DNA of 64,000 nt, taken from Bartonella vinsonii subsp. arupensis OK-94-513. GTDB taxonomy: Bacteria; Pseudomonadota; Alphaproteobacteria; Rhizobiales; Rhizobiaceae. The position numbers and the translations under genes are program-made. The notes under the pieces are model-generated. The model had not been told where the DNA came from. It made no database searches and was given only the letters and a program-made list of their open reading frames with translations. This document shows, piece by piece, positions 9,237-18,441 of the stretch. The DNA lies in contig NZ_JH725038.1 of NCBI RefSeq assembly GCF_000278235.1, forward strand, positions 226,607 to 290,606, read 5' to 3'. Position 1 is the first letter of the stretch, and each line of letters begins with the position of its first letter.

Positions 9237-10422
9237 TTGTTCTTTAAAAATTGCTGTTGTTGCAGGCGAGGAATCTGGTGATTTACTTGGAGCAGATTTA
9301 ATTTCTTGTTTATCACAACAGATAGGATGCAACATTCATTTGATTGGCATTGGTGGAAGGCATTTAAAGGCACTAGGTTTAAAAAGTTTTTTTAATCCTC
9401 ATGATATTGCTTTAATGGGCTTAGGCGCAGTTTTAAAAAAACTACCATTATTGTTAATGCATATACGCAATTTATCTAAATTTATTGCACAAGAACAACC
9501 TGATTGTCTCATTATTATTGATAGCCCTGACTTTACGCATCGTGTTGCAAAAAAAGTGCGTGCTTTAGCCCCTTCCATTCCTATTATTAAGTATGTTGCA
9601 CCAACTGTTTGGGCATGGCGTCCAAAACGCGCTAAAGCTATGCGCAAATTCGTTGACCATATTTTAGCAGTTTTTCCTTTTGAAGAGAAGATTATACGGG
9701 ATTTAGGAGGCCCTCCTACTACTTATGTTGGGCATCGTCTTTTAGTTCATCCTCCACTCTTGTCTATCCAATCAGAAAAGAAACATTTGCATGGTAAAGA
9801 AATATCATCGCCAACATTAGTTCTTTTGCCAGGATCGCGCAATTTAGAAATACGCTATTTAATGCCAATTTTTCGAGATGCAGTAGAAATTCTTGTGCAA
9901 CGTGTTTCTCATTTACGTATTATTTTACCGACCTTGCCACATTTAGTGGATGAGATTCGTGATTTGGTACAAAGCTGGAAGAGCAATGTAGAAATTGTTG
10001 TTGGTGAAGATGAAAAATGGCATGCTTTTGCGCAAGCAGATGTTGCACTTGCAGCACAGGGGACGGTCTCACTTGAATTGGCATTAGCAAAAATTCCCAT
10101 GGTTCTTTGCTATAAACTTGATTATTTTTCTAAATTATTCATTTTTCCCCAAATACTGTTGTGGAGTGCTGCTCTTCCCAATATTATTTCTGATAAGCCT
10201 ATTGTTCCAGAATATTTTAATGAATTTCTACGTCCTGGAATGTTAGCAAGGCAGATAGAACAACTTTTGTATAATTCTTTAGTGAGACAGGCACAGCTCG
10301 ACGCTTTTGAGATGGTAGAACAGAAAATGAAAACCAAAATACCATCAGGGGTCGTTGGTGCACAAACGATTATGACTCTTTTAAAAGACAAGACTAAAAT
10401 TGTATCAATAAAACAACATTGA
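9229..10422 (+). CDS. lpxB: Lipid-A-disaccharide synthase
   Basis: Membrane-associated GT-B glycosyltransferase (family 19) that joins UDP-2,3-diacylglucosamine and lipid X into the lipid A disaccharide. It has the N-terminal VVAGEESGDLLGADL motif, VAPTVWAWRPKRAK in the middle, the nucleotide-binding LPGSRNLEIRYLMP and the C-terminal QGTVSLELALAKIPMV. ATG 9229 is chosen over an upstream TTG at 9214. It ends the lipid A cluster and converges with the ABC transporter ATPase gene, leaving only three bases between the stops, so no separate terminator fits. Confidence 0.96.
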   Translation: MNDCSLKIAVVAGEESGDLLGADLISCLSQQIGCNIHLIGIGGRHLKALGLKSFFNPHDIALMGLGAVLKKLPLLLMHIRNLSKFIAQEQPDCLIIIDSPDFTHRVAKKVRALAPSIPIIKYVAPTVWAWRPKRAKAMRKFVDHILAVFPFEEKIIRDLGGPPTTYVGHRLLVHPPLLSIQSEKKHLHGKEISSPTLVLLPGSRNLEIRYLMPIFRDAVEILVQRVSHLRIILPTLPHLVDEIRDLVQSWKSNVEIVVGEDEKWHAFAQADVALAAQGTVSLELALAKIPMVLCYKLDYFSKLFIFPQILLWSAALPNIISDKPIVPEYFNEFLRPGMLARQIEQLLYNSLVRQAQLDAFEMVEQKMKTKIPSGVVGAQTIMTLLKDKTKIVSIKQH

Positions 10423-10425
10423 TGG

Positions 10426-11217
10426 TTAATGTTTAATTTTAGCAAGAAAATCACAAGCACGTTGGCTTTTAGGATTAGTAAAGAATTTTTCAGAGGCTGT
10501 ATCTTCAATAATCGTTCCATTTTCTAGAAAAAGTATTCTTTCTGAAACTTCGCGCGCAAACCCCATTTCATGGGTAACACAAAGCATTGTCATCCCTGTA
10601 TTAGCTAATTGGACCATGACTTCTAAAACTTCTCCAACGCTTTCTGGATCAAGAGCTGATGTTGGCTCATCAAAAAGCATCACTTCAGGTTCCATACAGA
10701 GTGCACGAGCAATCGCAACACGCTGTTGTTGTCCGCCAGAGAGTTGTAAAGGGTATTTGTCACAGTGTTTTTCAATTCCAACGTCTGTAAGATAACGAAT
10801 GGCTCGTTCTTTTGCTTGTTGTTTAGAAAGTCCTTGAACTGTCATAGGTGCTAAAATGCAATTTTGCATAACGCTCATATGGGGGAATAAGTTAAAGTTC
10901 TGAAAGACCATTCCTATTTTACGTAGAACATTTTTTTGCTGGTATAGAGGGGCAGAATGAATATCAATATTATGAACGCAAATTGAACCTTTTTGCGCTT
11001 TTTCTAATTGATTAATACAACGAATTAAAGTTGATTTTCCTGACCCGGAAGGACCACAAATAACAATGCGTTCGCCAATTTGAACATCGAAATTAATATC
11101 ATAAAGTACCTGGAAATCTCCGTACCATTTATTTAAATTTCGAATAGAAATTACGGAATTTTGAGTGGTATGGACAAATTCATTATTTTCCAAATTCATT
11201 TTATTATATTCTTTCAT
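10426..11217 (-). CDS. Polar amino acid ABC transporter, ATP-binding protein
   Basis: Cytoplasmic ATPase of a GlnQ/HisP-type importer. All ABC motifs are present: Walker A GPSGSGKST, Q-loop VFQNFNLFPHM, signature LSGGQQQRVAIARAL, Walker B VMLFDEPTS and the switch His in VTHEMGFA. It is 263 residues, about 15 longer at the N-terminus than minimal family members; an internal ATG seven codons in is a possible alternative start. It is the last gene of a leftward transporter operon (binding proteins, two permeases, ATPase) and converges on lpxB. The substrate cannot be set from the ATPase alone. Confidence 0.94.
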   Translation of the reverse strand: MKEYNKMNLENNEFVHTTQNSVISIRNLNKWYGDFQVLYDINFDVQIGERIVICGPSGSGKSTLIRCINQLEKAQKGSICVHNIDIHSAPLYQQKNVLRKIGMVFQNFNLFPHMSVMQNCILAPMTVQGLSKQQAKERAIRYLTDVGIEKHCDKYPLQLSGGQQQRVAIARALCMEPEVMLFDEPTSALDPESVGEVLEVMVQLANTGMTMLCVTHEMGFAREVSERILFLENGTIIEDTASEKFFTNPKSQRACDFLAKIKH

Positions 11218-11278
11218 TGATAAATAAATAAATTAATTCAATATCTTGATTTGGTAAAGGTTTTTGCGATCATTTTAT

Positions 11279-11986
11279 TTACCGTAAATATCGGGTTAGA
11301 CGATTTTCGATGAAAATAACAAACCGCCGAATGAGCTCAACGATAAGAAGATAAATAAGAGCGGCCCAAACATAAACTTGGAAATCGAATGTACGTGAAT
11401 AAGTGAGCTTGGCAATTCCCATTAAATCATAGACAGTAACCAGTGAAGCAATGGCGCTGGATTTAATCATTAAAATCAATTCATTTCCCAAAGGGCGTAA
11501 TGCTACGACCATTGCTTGCGGAAGGATAACTTTAAAAAATGTTACAGAACGACTCAATCCTAAGGCTTTTGATGCTTCACGTTGTCCAATTGTTACAGAG
11601 AGAAAACTTCCTTTAAAGATTTCAGATTGATAGGCAGCAGAATTGAGTGTAAAAATAAAAAGGCAGCAATACCATGCGTTTTGAAAGAACCACCATAAGC
11701 CAATTTGTTGCCAGAAATTGTTCATTGAACCAAGTCCGTAGTAAAAAAGAAAGAGTTGGGCTAACAGAGGAGATCCGCGAAAAAAATAAACATAAGCATA
11801 TGCAGAATATTGCAAAAACTTATTATTTGATAAACGCGCAAATGTAATAAGCATTCCAAGGAAAAAACCGATAGAGCAAGCAATAAAAACAAGCTCAAGA
11901 GTAACTATAAAGCCATCAATAAATTTGGGCCCATAACGGTTTAGAAGAGCAGGATTAAAAAGGAAATAAAGCCACTCGGGAATCAT
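11279..11986 (-). CDS. Polar amino acid ABC transporter, permease (second)
   Basis: HisM/GlnP-type inner-membrane permease of 235 residues with about five membrane helices. It has the EAA coupling loop (REASKALGLSRSVTFFKVILPQA) that contacts the ATPase. Its ATG is fused to the stop codon of the upstream permease gene as TAATG at 11988-11984, a classic coupling that fits a heterodimeric permease. The ATPase gene follows after 61 bases. Confidence 0.93.
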   Translation of the reverse strand: MIPEWLYFLFNPALLNRYGPKFIDGFIVTLELVFIACSIGFFLGMLITFARLSNNKFLQYSAYAYVYFFRGSPLLAQLFLFYYGLGSMNNFWQQIGLWWFFQNAWYCCLFIFTLNSAAYQSEIFKGSFLSVTIGQREASKALGLSRSVTFFKVILPQAMVVALRPLGNELILMIKSSAIASLVTVYDLMGIAKLTYSRTFDFQVYVWAALIYLLIVELIRRFVIFIENRLTRYLR

Positions 11987-12705
11987 TAGCCCAATACCTT
12001 TCTATATCCCATTTGAGTATATGTCTCCAGAGTGTGTAGGATTGCAGAAAAAAATGCTGAAAATAACAAATAAAGTAAGCATGCCACAAGGTAAAACAGC
12101 ATAGGTTTATCAGTTGCAGCAACTGCTAAATTTGTCTGTCGCATGAGATCAACAAGTGAAATGGTTGACACGAGGGATGTATCTTTCAGTAAAGTAAGCC
12201 AATTATTAGAAAGTCCTGGTAAAGCATTTCGGAACAGTTGCGGAAAGACAATACGAAAAAATGTAGTCGAGTTTGAAAGTCCCAGAGCTTTAGCTGCTTC
12301 ATATTGACCTCTATCAAAAACATTGAATGCGCCAAGCCAAACCTCACAAGAAAATGCTGCAAGCACCATACTGAGTGTAACAACACCGGCGACAAAAGCA
12401 TTGATACTGAACATTATTTCAATATTAAAATAATCAAGAACAATTTGAATAATATTTTGTAAGCCATAGTAAACTAAAAACAAGGTTAAAAGTTCTGGCA
12501 AGCTGCGAAATACTGATGAAAAGAGGGTTGCTATAGCTCTAGCTGCCTTAATATTGGATCGAATCATAATTGCACACAGAAGTCCCAGAGGCAGTCCCAA
12601 GAGCCCACAGCACAAAGCCAGCGATAATGTTATCCCCGCACTAGAAAGTATAACCACACCCCATCCACCATTGCTAAATGATAGCAATGCTAAATTTTCA
12701 ATCAT
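11986..12705 (-). CDS. Polar amino acid ABC transporter, permease (first)
   Basis: HisQ-type permease partner with an EAA loop (GQYEAAKALGLSNSTTFFRIVFPQ) and about five membrane helices. I place the start at the ATG at 12705 because GAGGAG lies about five bases upstream of it. A longer frame from a GTG at 12720 would overlap that Shine-Dalgarno. The gene lies 84 bases after the nearer binding-protein gene and shares its stop with the start of the next permease. Confidence 0.92.
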   Translation of the reverse strand: MIENLALLSFSNGGWGVVILSSAGITLSLALCCGLLGLPLGLLCAIMIRSNIKAARAIATLFSSVFRSLPELLTLFLVYYGLQNIIQIVLDYFNIEIMFSINAFVAGVVTLSMVLAAFSCEVWLGAFNVFDRGQYEAAKALGLSNSTTFFRIVFPQLFRNALPGLSNNWLTLLKDTSLVSTISLVDLMRQTNLAVAATDKPMLFYLVACLLYLLFSAFFSAILHTLETYTQMGYRKVLG

Positions 12706-12740
12706 TCTTTCGCTCCTCACAAAGAGTTAGAAATGTTTTA

Positions 12741-13632
12741 GGAATAAACAGTTTATTCAATTTTAGACCATATTGATATTTATTGATATTTAATAAAGAT
12801 CGAACGAAAAATACTTTTTCATGATTTTATCATAAGTACCATCCAACCGGATTTCTTTTATCGCTTTATTAAATTTGTCTTTAAGATCATTATTATTTTG
12901 ACGGAGAGCAATTGCAATAGGAAATTTTGTTTCTTCCAAAGTTCCTAGAAGTTGGCAACAATCTTTTCCTTCATTTTTGAGCCAATTTAATGCTTGAAGT
13001 TTATCAACAATAACGGCATCAAGCCGATGGCTTAAAAGATCACGATTAACTTCTATTGTTGTCGGATAGAATTTGATATTTACCCCTTCAGAGGCATAAT
13101 GATCTTCTGCATATGCAGCTTGTGTTGTATTTGATTGTACACCAAGATTTTTACCTTTAAAAGCTCCTGTCGAGATTTCTTTAATTTCTGAATCTTTGGT
13201 AACAATGATAGCCAATTCTGTGTTATAGTAAGGGTCTGTGAAGTCAATCTTTTGTAAGCGCTCTTGTGTGAGTGCAAGGGAAGCAATGATCGCGTCATAT
13301 TTTTTTGCAAGAAGACCAGGGATCATTCCTTCAAAATCTTGAGTGATAAGAATACATTCGACATTCATTTTTTTACAAAGTGCATAAGATATATCAATAT
13401 CAAAACCTTGAAGTTTATTATTTGAGTCAATGTAACTAAATGGGGGGTAGGAGCCTTCATTCGCAATTTTCAGTGTTTTGGCATTGGCAGATTGGCTGAA
13501 CAGTATTGTGCTTATTATAAGAGCTATAGTTAATAATTTCATTATGGTCTCCTGTTGGATAAGCGGGAAAATATAAGACTGTCATGTTTTTTATAATCTG
13601 TAAGCTCTTCTAGGAGCAATGCAAAAAATTTA
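12741..13632. repeat. Duplicated binding-protein unit, copy A
   Basis: This stretch and 13942-14824 are copies of one unit: a binding-protein gene plus about 90 bases of upstream sequence and a short downstream stretch. The upstream sides share the block GATAAGCGGGAAAATATAAG followed by GACTGTCATG and TCTTCTAG. Weaker similarity continues further upstream (GAGAAAAGGTTATCC near 13794 against GAGAAAAGATTATCC near 14891). The units sit in direct tandem orientation. Confidence 0.9.
12790..13542 (-). CDS. Periplasmic amino acid-binding protein, copy A
   Basis: Solute-binding protein family 3 (HisJ/ArtJ/GlnH type), 250 residues with a signal peptide cleaved near SANA (residue 21). Mature-domain motifs are SYPPFSYIDS, LQGFDIDISYALCKKM, LLAKKYDAIIASL and the C-terminal YDKIMKKYF. 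It delivers a polar amino acid to the permease pair encoded just downstream. It is about 90% identical to the neighbouring copy; by eye I count about 24 differences. Several are clustered in the ligand loop: IANEGSYPPF here against IASDASYPPF there. That could shift substrate preference, but the ligand is not known. Confidence 0.93.
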   Translation of the reverse strand: MKLLTIALIISTILFSQSANAKTLKIANEGSYPPFSYIDSNNKLQGFDIDISYALCKKMNVECILITQDFEGMIPGLLAKKYDAIIASLALTQERLQKIDFTDPYYNTELAIIVTKDSEIKEISTGAFKGKNLGVQSNTTQAAYAEDHYASEGVNIKFYPTTIEVNRDLLSHRLDAVIVDKLQALNWLKNEGKDCCQLLGTLEETKFPIAIALRQNNNDLKDKFNKAIKEIRLDGTYDKIMKKYFSFDLY

Positions 13633-13982
13633 GAAGTGTTCATTTTGATATCATGATGATGCACATCTTTTATGAATGTAGCTCCGATAAAATTCGGAGA
13701 AGGAAGAGCTTTTTCATTGATTATATTACAGATTATTTTTCATGAGATGATTTATCTTTACTATTTCATTTATAAAATCAAAAATTGTGCTTTGAGAAAA
13801 GGTTATCCAGTTGAAACATAAAAAAGATTTTAGATATCAGGAAGATAAAAATAAACTTACAGCCTCACTGATATTATAGAAAAGCTTAAACACAGAAGAA
13901 CACATAAGAACTGATCTTTTGATAAATGTGAATATTATTTTTAGAAATAAACGGTGTGATTAATAATCATCCATATTGATAT
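13543..13982. other. Spacer between the two binding-protein genes
   Basis: The right-hand part of copy A's upstream homology occupies the first 90 bases, and the left edge of copy B the last 40. Between them is AT-rich sequence with one perfect hairpin (CTCCGA at 13682-13687, TCGGAG at 13694-13699) that lacks a U tract on the transcribed strand. No reading frame is supported. The spacer is long enough for each gene to have its own promoter. Confidence 0.6.
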
Positions 13983-14824
13983 TTAATAAATATCGAATGT
14001 AAAATACTTTTTCATGATTTTATCATAAGTACCATCCAACCGGATTTCTTTTATCGCCTTATTAAACTTATTTTTAAGATCATCGTTATTTTGACGTAGA
14101 GCAATTGCAATAGGGAATTTTTTCTCTTCTAAAATTCCTAAAAGTTGGCAACAATCTTTTCCTTCATTTTCGAGCCAGTTCAGGGCTTTTATTTTATCAG
14201 AGATAACAACATCAAGCCGATGGCTCAAAAGATCACGATTAACTTCTATTATTGTAGGATAAAGTTTGATATTTGCCCCTTCAGAGGCATAATGATCTTC
14301 TGCATATGCAGCTTGTGTTGTATTTGATTGTACACCAAGATTTTTACCTTTAAAAGCTTCTGCCGAGATCTCTTTAATTTCTGAATCTTTGGTAACAATG
14401 ATAGCCAATTCTGTGTTGTAGTAAGGATCTGTGAAGTCAATCTTTTGTAAGCGCTCTTGTGTAGGAGCAAGGGAAGAAATGATAGCATCATATTTTTTTG
14501 CAAGAAGACCAGGGATCATGCCTTCAAAATCTTGAGTGATGAGAATACACTCGACGTTCATTTTTTTACAAAGCGCATAAGATATATCAATATCGAAACC
14601 TTGAAGTTTATTATTTGAGTCAATGTAACTAAATGGGGGATAGGAGGCATCACTCGCAATTTTCAGCGTTTGAGCATTGGCAGATTGGTTGAACAGTATT
14701 GTGCTTATTATAAGAGCTATGGCTAATAATTTCATTATGATCTCCTATTGGATAAGCGGGAAAATATAAGACTGTCATGTTTTTTTATAATCTGTAAGTT
14801 CTTCTAGAGCAATGCAAAAATTTA
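13942..14824. repeat. Duplicated binding-protein unit, copy B
   Basis: Second copy of the unit described at 12741-13632, in the same orientation and offset by about 1.2 kb. The coding parts are colinear without gaps. Upstream similarity fades after about 90 bases, and the spacer beyond it is about 100 bases shorter than in the other copy. Confidence 0.9.
13983..14735 (-). CDS. Periplasmic amino acid-binding protein, copy B
   Basis: Paralogue of the adjacent binding protein, same length (250 residues), with signal peptide ending SANA, then QTLKIASDASYPPFSYIDS. Two conserved cysteines (DCC near residue 194) and one in VECILI are kept in both copies. Both copies are intact and conservative replacements dominate, so both are probably expressed and functional. 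Being farthest upstream, this copy may be the first gene of the operon or an independent unit. No second permease set is nearby, so both proteins probably dock on the same transporter. Confidence 0.92.
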   Translation of the reverse strand: MKLLAIALIISTILFNQSANAQTLKIASDASYPPFSYIDSNNKLQGFDIDISYALCKKMNVECILITQDFEGMIPGLLAKKYDAIISSLAPTQERLQKIDFTDPYYNTELAIIVTKDSEIKEISAEAFKGKNLGVQSNTTQAAYAEDHYASEGANIKLYPTIIEVNRDLLSHRLDVVISDKIKALNWLENEGKDCCQLLGILEEKKFPIAIALRQNNDDLKNKFNKAIKEIRLDGTYDKIMKKYFTFDIY

Positions 14825-15057
14825 TTTAAGGTCATTCCGCTATTATTATCTAGTATGAACAAAGAATGTTCTCAATTTTATCGCTTTATTGAGAAAAGAT
14901 TATCCGAAAATTTTCTGCACAACTTCTATGATGGTCTTACTTGCAAAAAGGGTTTCAAAATCAAGGTTTATAAAAAACACTGTTAGGTTGTACCATTTAG
15001 CCATTTATAATAAAGCTCCAGTAAATTGAAGCTTTATATTTGTTTTTTTAACTTCAT
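14736..15057. other. AT-rich spacer
   Basis: About 320 bases between gltA (ending here) and the binding-protein gene. The leftmost 90 bases belong to the duplicated upstream region. The rest is AT-rich and without recognisable genes. A promoter for the transporter operon must lie here, but I cannot fix its position. Confidence 0.5.
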
Positions 15058-16353
15058 TTAACGTATACGTTTTTCTATGGAAACATATTCACGCATGGTA
15101 TAACCTGTATAGAGTTGGCGAGGACGCCCAATCTTTTGTGCAGGATCTTCAATCATTTCTTTCCATTGTGCAACCCAACCGACACTACGTGCTAATGCAA
15201 AAAGAACAGTAAACATTTCGGTTGGAAATCCTAAAGCTTTTAGTGTAATGCCAGAATAGAAATCAACATTCGGATAAAGCTTTTTTTCAACAAAATATTC
15301 ATCGTTTAAGGCTATTTTTTCAAGTTCTATAGCGATATCAAGAAGTGGATCATCTTGAATATTCAGTTCTTTTAAAACTTCATGGCAGGTTTTTTGCATG
15401 ATTTTTGCACGTGGATCATAATTTTTATACACTCGGTGACCAAATCCCATAAGGCGGAAAGGATCATTTTTATCTTTTGCACGTGCAATAAATTCAGGAA
15501 TTCTCTTAACAGAACCTATTTCTTGTAACATCTTTAGGCATGCTTCATTGGCTCCACCATGTGCGGGGCCCCAAAGACAAGCGACACCTGCAGCGATACA
15601 TGCAAATGGATTAGCGCCTGATGATCCAGCAAGGCGTACAGTGGATGTGGAAGCATTTTGTTCGTGATCTGCATGAAGGATAAAGATTCGATCCATTGCT
15701 CGTGTGAGTACAGGGTTGGTTTTGTATTCTTCACAAGGAACAGAAAAGCACATACGGAGGAAATTGGCAGCGTAACTAAGATCATTACGTGGATAAACAA
15801 ATGCTTGCCCGATACTGTATTTATAAGCCATAGCAGCAAGAGTAGGAACTTTTGAGATGAGGCGAACAGAAGCAATCATTCTTTGTTGAGGATCTGTAAT
15901 ATCAATCGAGTCGTGATAGAATGCTGACATAGCTCCAAGGCACGCAACCATGACAGCCATAGGATGCGAGTCGCGACGGAATCCATGAAAGAAACGTGCA
16001 AATTGCTCGTGTACCATCGTGTGCTGCATGATACAACGATCAAAGTCACTTTTTTCCTGTTTTGTTGGGAGTTCACCGTAAAGTAAAAGGTAGCAGCTTT
16101 CGAGAAAGTCCCCTTTTTCAGCTAGTTGCTCGATAGGATAACCGCGATAAAGCAATATTCCTTTATCGCCATCAATATACGTGATTTTTGATTCACAAGA
16201 AGCAGTTGATGTAAAGCCAGGATCGTAAGTAAAAGTATCAGTTTGTTTGTAGAGAGAAGCAATTTCAATAACGTCAGGACCAAGAGTACCTTTACGCACT
16301 GGAAGTTCTATTTTTTTATTATTCACTGTAATATGTGTTTTATTCTCAGACAT
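15058..16353 (-). CDS. gltA: Citrate synthase
   Basis: Type II citrate synthase condensing oxaloacetate with acetyl-CoA at the entry of the TCA cycle. The 431-residue protein carries the catalytic segments [24 protein letters not shown] and [15 protein letters not shown]. The active-site His residues and the catalytic Asp region are intact. This is the locus commonly used for Bartonella typing, so its sequence should allow species assignment. The gene is isolated: 548 bases separate it from gltX upstream, and a spacer follows it, so it probably has its own promoter. Confidence 0.97.
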   Translation of the reverse strand: MSENKTHITVNNKKIELPVRKGTLGPDVIEIASLYKQTDTFTYDPGFTSTASCESKITYIDGDKGILLYRGYPIEQLAEKGDFLESCYLLLYGELPTKQEKSDFDRCIMQHTMVHEQFARFFHGFRRDSHPMAVMVACLGAMSAFYHDSIDITDPQQRMIASVRLISKVPTLAAMAYKYSIGQAFVYPRNDLSYAANFLRMCFSVPCEEYKTNPVLTRAMDRIFILHADHEQNASTSTVRLAGSSGANPFACIAAGVACLWGPAHGGANEACLKMLQEIGSVKRIPEFIARAKDKNDPFRLMGFGHRVYKNYDPRAKIMQKTCHEVLKELNIQDDPLLDIAIELEKIALNDEYFVEKKLYPNVDFYSGITLKALGFPTEMFTVLFALARSVGWVAQWKEMIEDPAQKIGRPRQLYTGYTMREYVSIEKRIR

Positions 16354-16901
16354 TAGATATTCCTTTCAGATCCTCCGCTTCTAAAAATCAAGATTTTTCT
16401 TTATCAAGTGGGGAGACGTATAATTGAAATTTCTCCTCCTATATTGAAAGGTAGATTTACCCTAAAAGTTGACACATGCAATCTAAAAAATGCTTTTTAT
16501 CTGCAATTTTAGAAAATGTATATTTCAATGACTTAAGAAAGAAGATAATTTTTTGTTTGTGTGAAGGTATTAGTAGGTTAATAGTATAATGTAAAATTCG
16601 TTGTGTACAACCATCTTTACACTTATGAATAATAAACCGATAGTATCATTAATTCCTCCTTTCAATTTATGACTGGTTTTGGCATAGACGCTGATAAGAG
16701 GAATTTTACATCTATTCTTAAATGTTTTTATCCAGACATTGCTCTCTTGTGATATGCAAGCGCAGTTTTTTCTAATTCACTATGAACCTGAAATGAAAAA
16801 ACCTTACAGCATTCGGCTTTCTTATTCAACATATCAAACAAAAAAATATCTTTAAAATTAATAATTTAACTGTAAATACCTCTTGAATTGATAAGTTATT
16901 T
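16354..16901. other. Spacer between gltX and gltA
   Basis: About 550 bases of AT-rich sequence holding the gltA promoter region and the 3' side of gltX. No reading frame, tRNA or convincing hairpin terminator was seen. Confidence 0.5.
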
Positions 16902-18326
16902 TCATGTTATTTTTATGAGTTGGTCATTGATACGGTTGAGAGATTCATCTCGTCCCAATAAAAGAAGGACATCAAAAACTCCGAGTGATGTGGCGCGCCC
17001 TGTGAGAGCTGCTCGAAGTGGTTGAGCGATAGATCCAAATTTCAGATCCTGTGTTTGTGCATAAGATCGGAGAGTTTCATCTAGCGTTTTTTGTTCCCAA
17101 GAGGGGCATGCTTTCAGGATAAGATAAAGATCCTTCAAAATGGATTTTCCATTTTTATCTAGGAGCATTTGTGCTTTTTCATCAAGCTGTAATGGCCTTT
17201 CTGCAAAAACGAAGGAGGCATTGTCAATGAGTTCGCACAGTGTTTTTGAACGTTCTTTCAAATTTGGTATCGCTTTTAGAAATTGAGCACGGGCTTTTTC
17301 ATCAAGCTTTTTAATTATGTGTAATCCACCTTCAATTTCTGATAAAATGTTAAGAGTAGCATCAAAGAGGTCTTGATCATTGCTTATGCGTATATAGTGT
17401 CCATTGATAGCATCGAGCTTTTTGAGATCAAACCGTGCTGCACCTTTATTAATATCATCAATATCAAACCAAGAAATCATATCTTCGATTGACATGAGTT
17501 CATCATCACCATGGCTCCAACCTAAACGGACAAGGTAATTGCGCAATGCAGCAGGAAGGTACCCCATTGTGCGATAGGCATCGACACCTAATGCACCATG
17601 CCGCTTTGAGAGTTTGGCACCATTTTCACCATGGATAAGTGGAATATGTGCCATAACAGGAATATCCCACTCCATTGCATTGAAGATGATTGTTTGGCGA
17701 GCTGCATTTGTGAGATGATCATCACCACGTATGATATGGGTTACACCCATATCATGATCATCAACGACAACGGCATGCATATAGGTAGGCGAACCATCAG
17801 AACGCAAAATGATAAAGTCATCCAGATCTTTATTAGGGAAGCGAACATCACCTTGAACGCGGTCGTGCACAATTGTTTCCCCATCTTGGGGGGCTTTGAT
17901 GCGAATAACAGGCTTGATGTCTTTAGGAGCTTGAGAGACATCACGATCTCTCCAACGTCCATCATAACGCGGTGGGCGTCCTTCTGCACGGGCATTCTCA
18001 CGCATTTCAGCTAATTCTTCAGGAGAAGCATAGCAATAATAAGCTTTGCCATCTTTTACCAATTGTTCAGCAACTTGGCGATGGCGTTCTGCTCGTTCAA
18101 ATTGCGAAATAGGAACGCCGTCATAGCTTAGTTCCATCCAATGCAAGCCGTCTATAATAGCTTTTACAGCTGCTTCAGTTGAGCGTTCTCGATCAGTATC
18201 TTCAATACGGAGAAGCATTTTGCCACCAGTATGTTTTGCATAAAGCCAATTAAAGAGGGCAGTGCGGGCCCCTCCGATATGAAGGAAGCCTGTTGGTGAG
18301 GGAGCAAAGCGGGTAATAACAGACAC
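16902..18326 (-). CDS. gltX: Glutamate--tRNA ligase (first copy)
   Basis: Class I aminoacyl-tRNA synthetase of 474 residues. The HIGH-type motif is in [18 protein letters not shown] at the N-terminus and the KMSKS-type motif is KLSKRHG near residue 240. The family insert containing [15 protein letters not shown] is present. The C-terminal anticodon-binding domain is complete ([24 protein letters not shown]). The window encodes a second GltX at 27276. In alphaproteobacteria with two copies, one charges tRNA-Glu and one may misacylate tRNA-Gln for GatCAB; which does which here cannot be read from the sequence alone. Confidence 0.95.
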   Translation of the reverse strand: MSVITRFAPSPTGFLHIGGARTALFNWLYAKHTGGKMLLRIEDTDRERSTEAAVKAIIDGLHWMELSYDGVPISQFERAERHRQVAEQLVKDGKAYYCYASPEELAEMRENARAEGRPPRYDGRWRDRDVSQAPKDIKPVIRIKAPQDGETIVHDRVQGDVRFPNKDLDDFIILRSDGSPTYMHAVVVDDHDMGVTHIIRGDDHLTNAARQTIIFNAMEWDIPVMAHIPLIHGENGAKLSKRHGALGVDAYRTMGYLPAALRNYLVRLGWSHGDDELMSIEDMISWFDIDDINKGAARFDLKKLDAINGHYIRISNDQDLFDATLNILSEIEGGLHIIKKLDEKARAQFLKAIPNLKERSKTLCELIDNASFVFAERPLQLDEKAQMLLDKNGKSILKDLYLILKACPSWEQKTLDETLRSYAQTQDLKFGSIAQPLRAALTGRATSLGVFDVLLLLGRDESLNRINDQLIKIT

Positions 18327-18441
18327 GGATATCTTCCTTTAAAATTGAGATGTTATTTATAGAACTTTATGGAAAGACTATGTTAGCATAGATGATAGGC
18401 TGTACAATAGTTGCATTGCAAGTAAAGTGGGGGATTTGCAG

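Noticed and set aside
10122..10520. 132-codon minus-strand frame over the end of lpxB and the ABC ATPase gene
   Set aside because: Overlaps two well-supported genes and shows no recognisable domain.
17631..18014. 127-codon plus-strand frame within gltX
   Set aside because: Antisense to the conserved catalytic core of gltX; no homology recognised.
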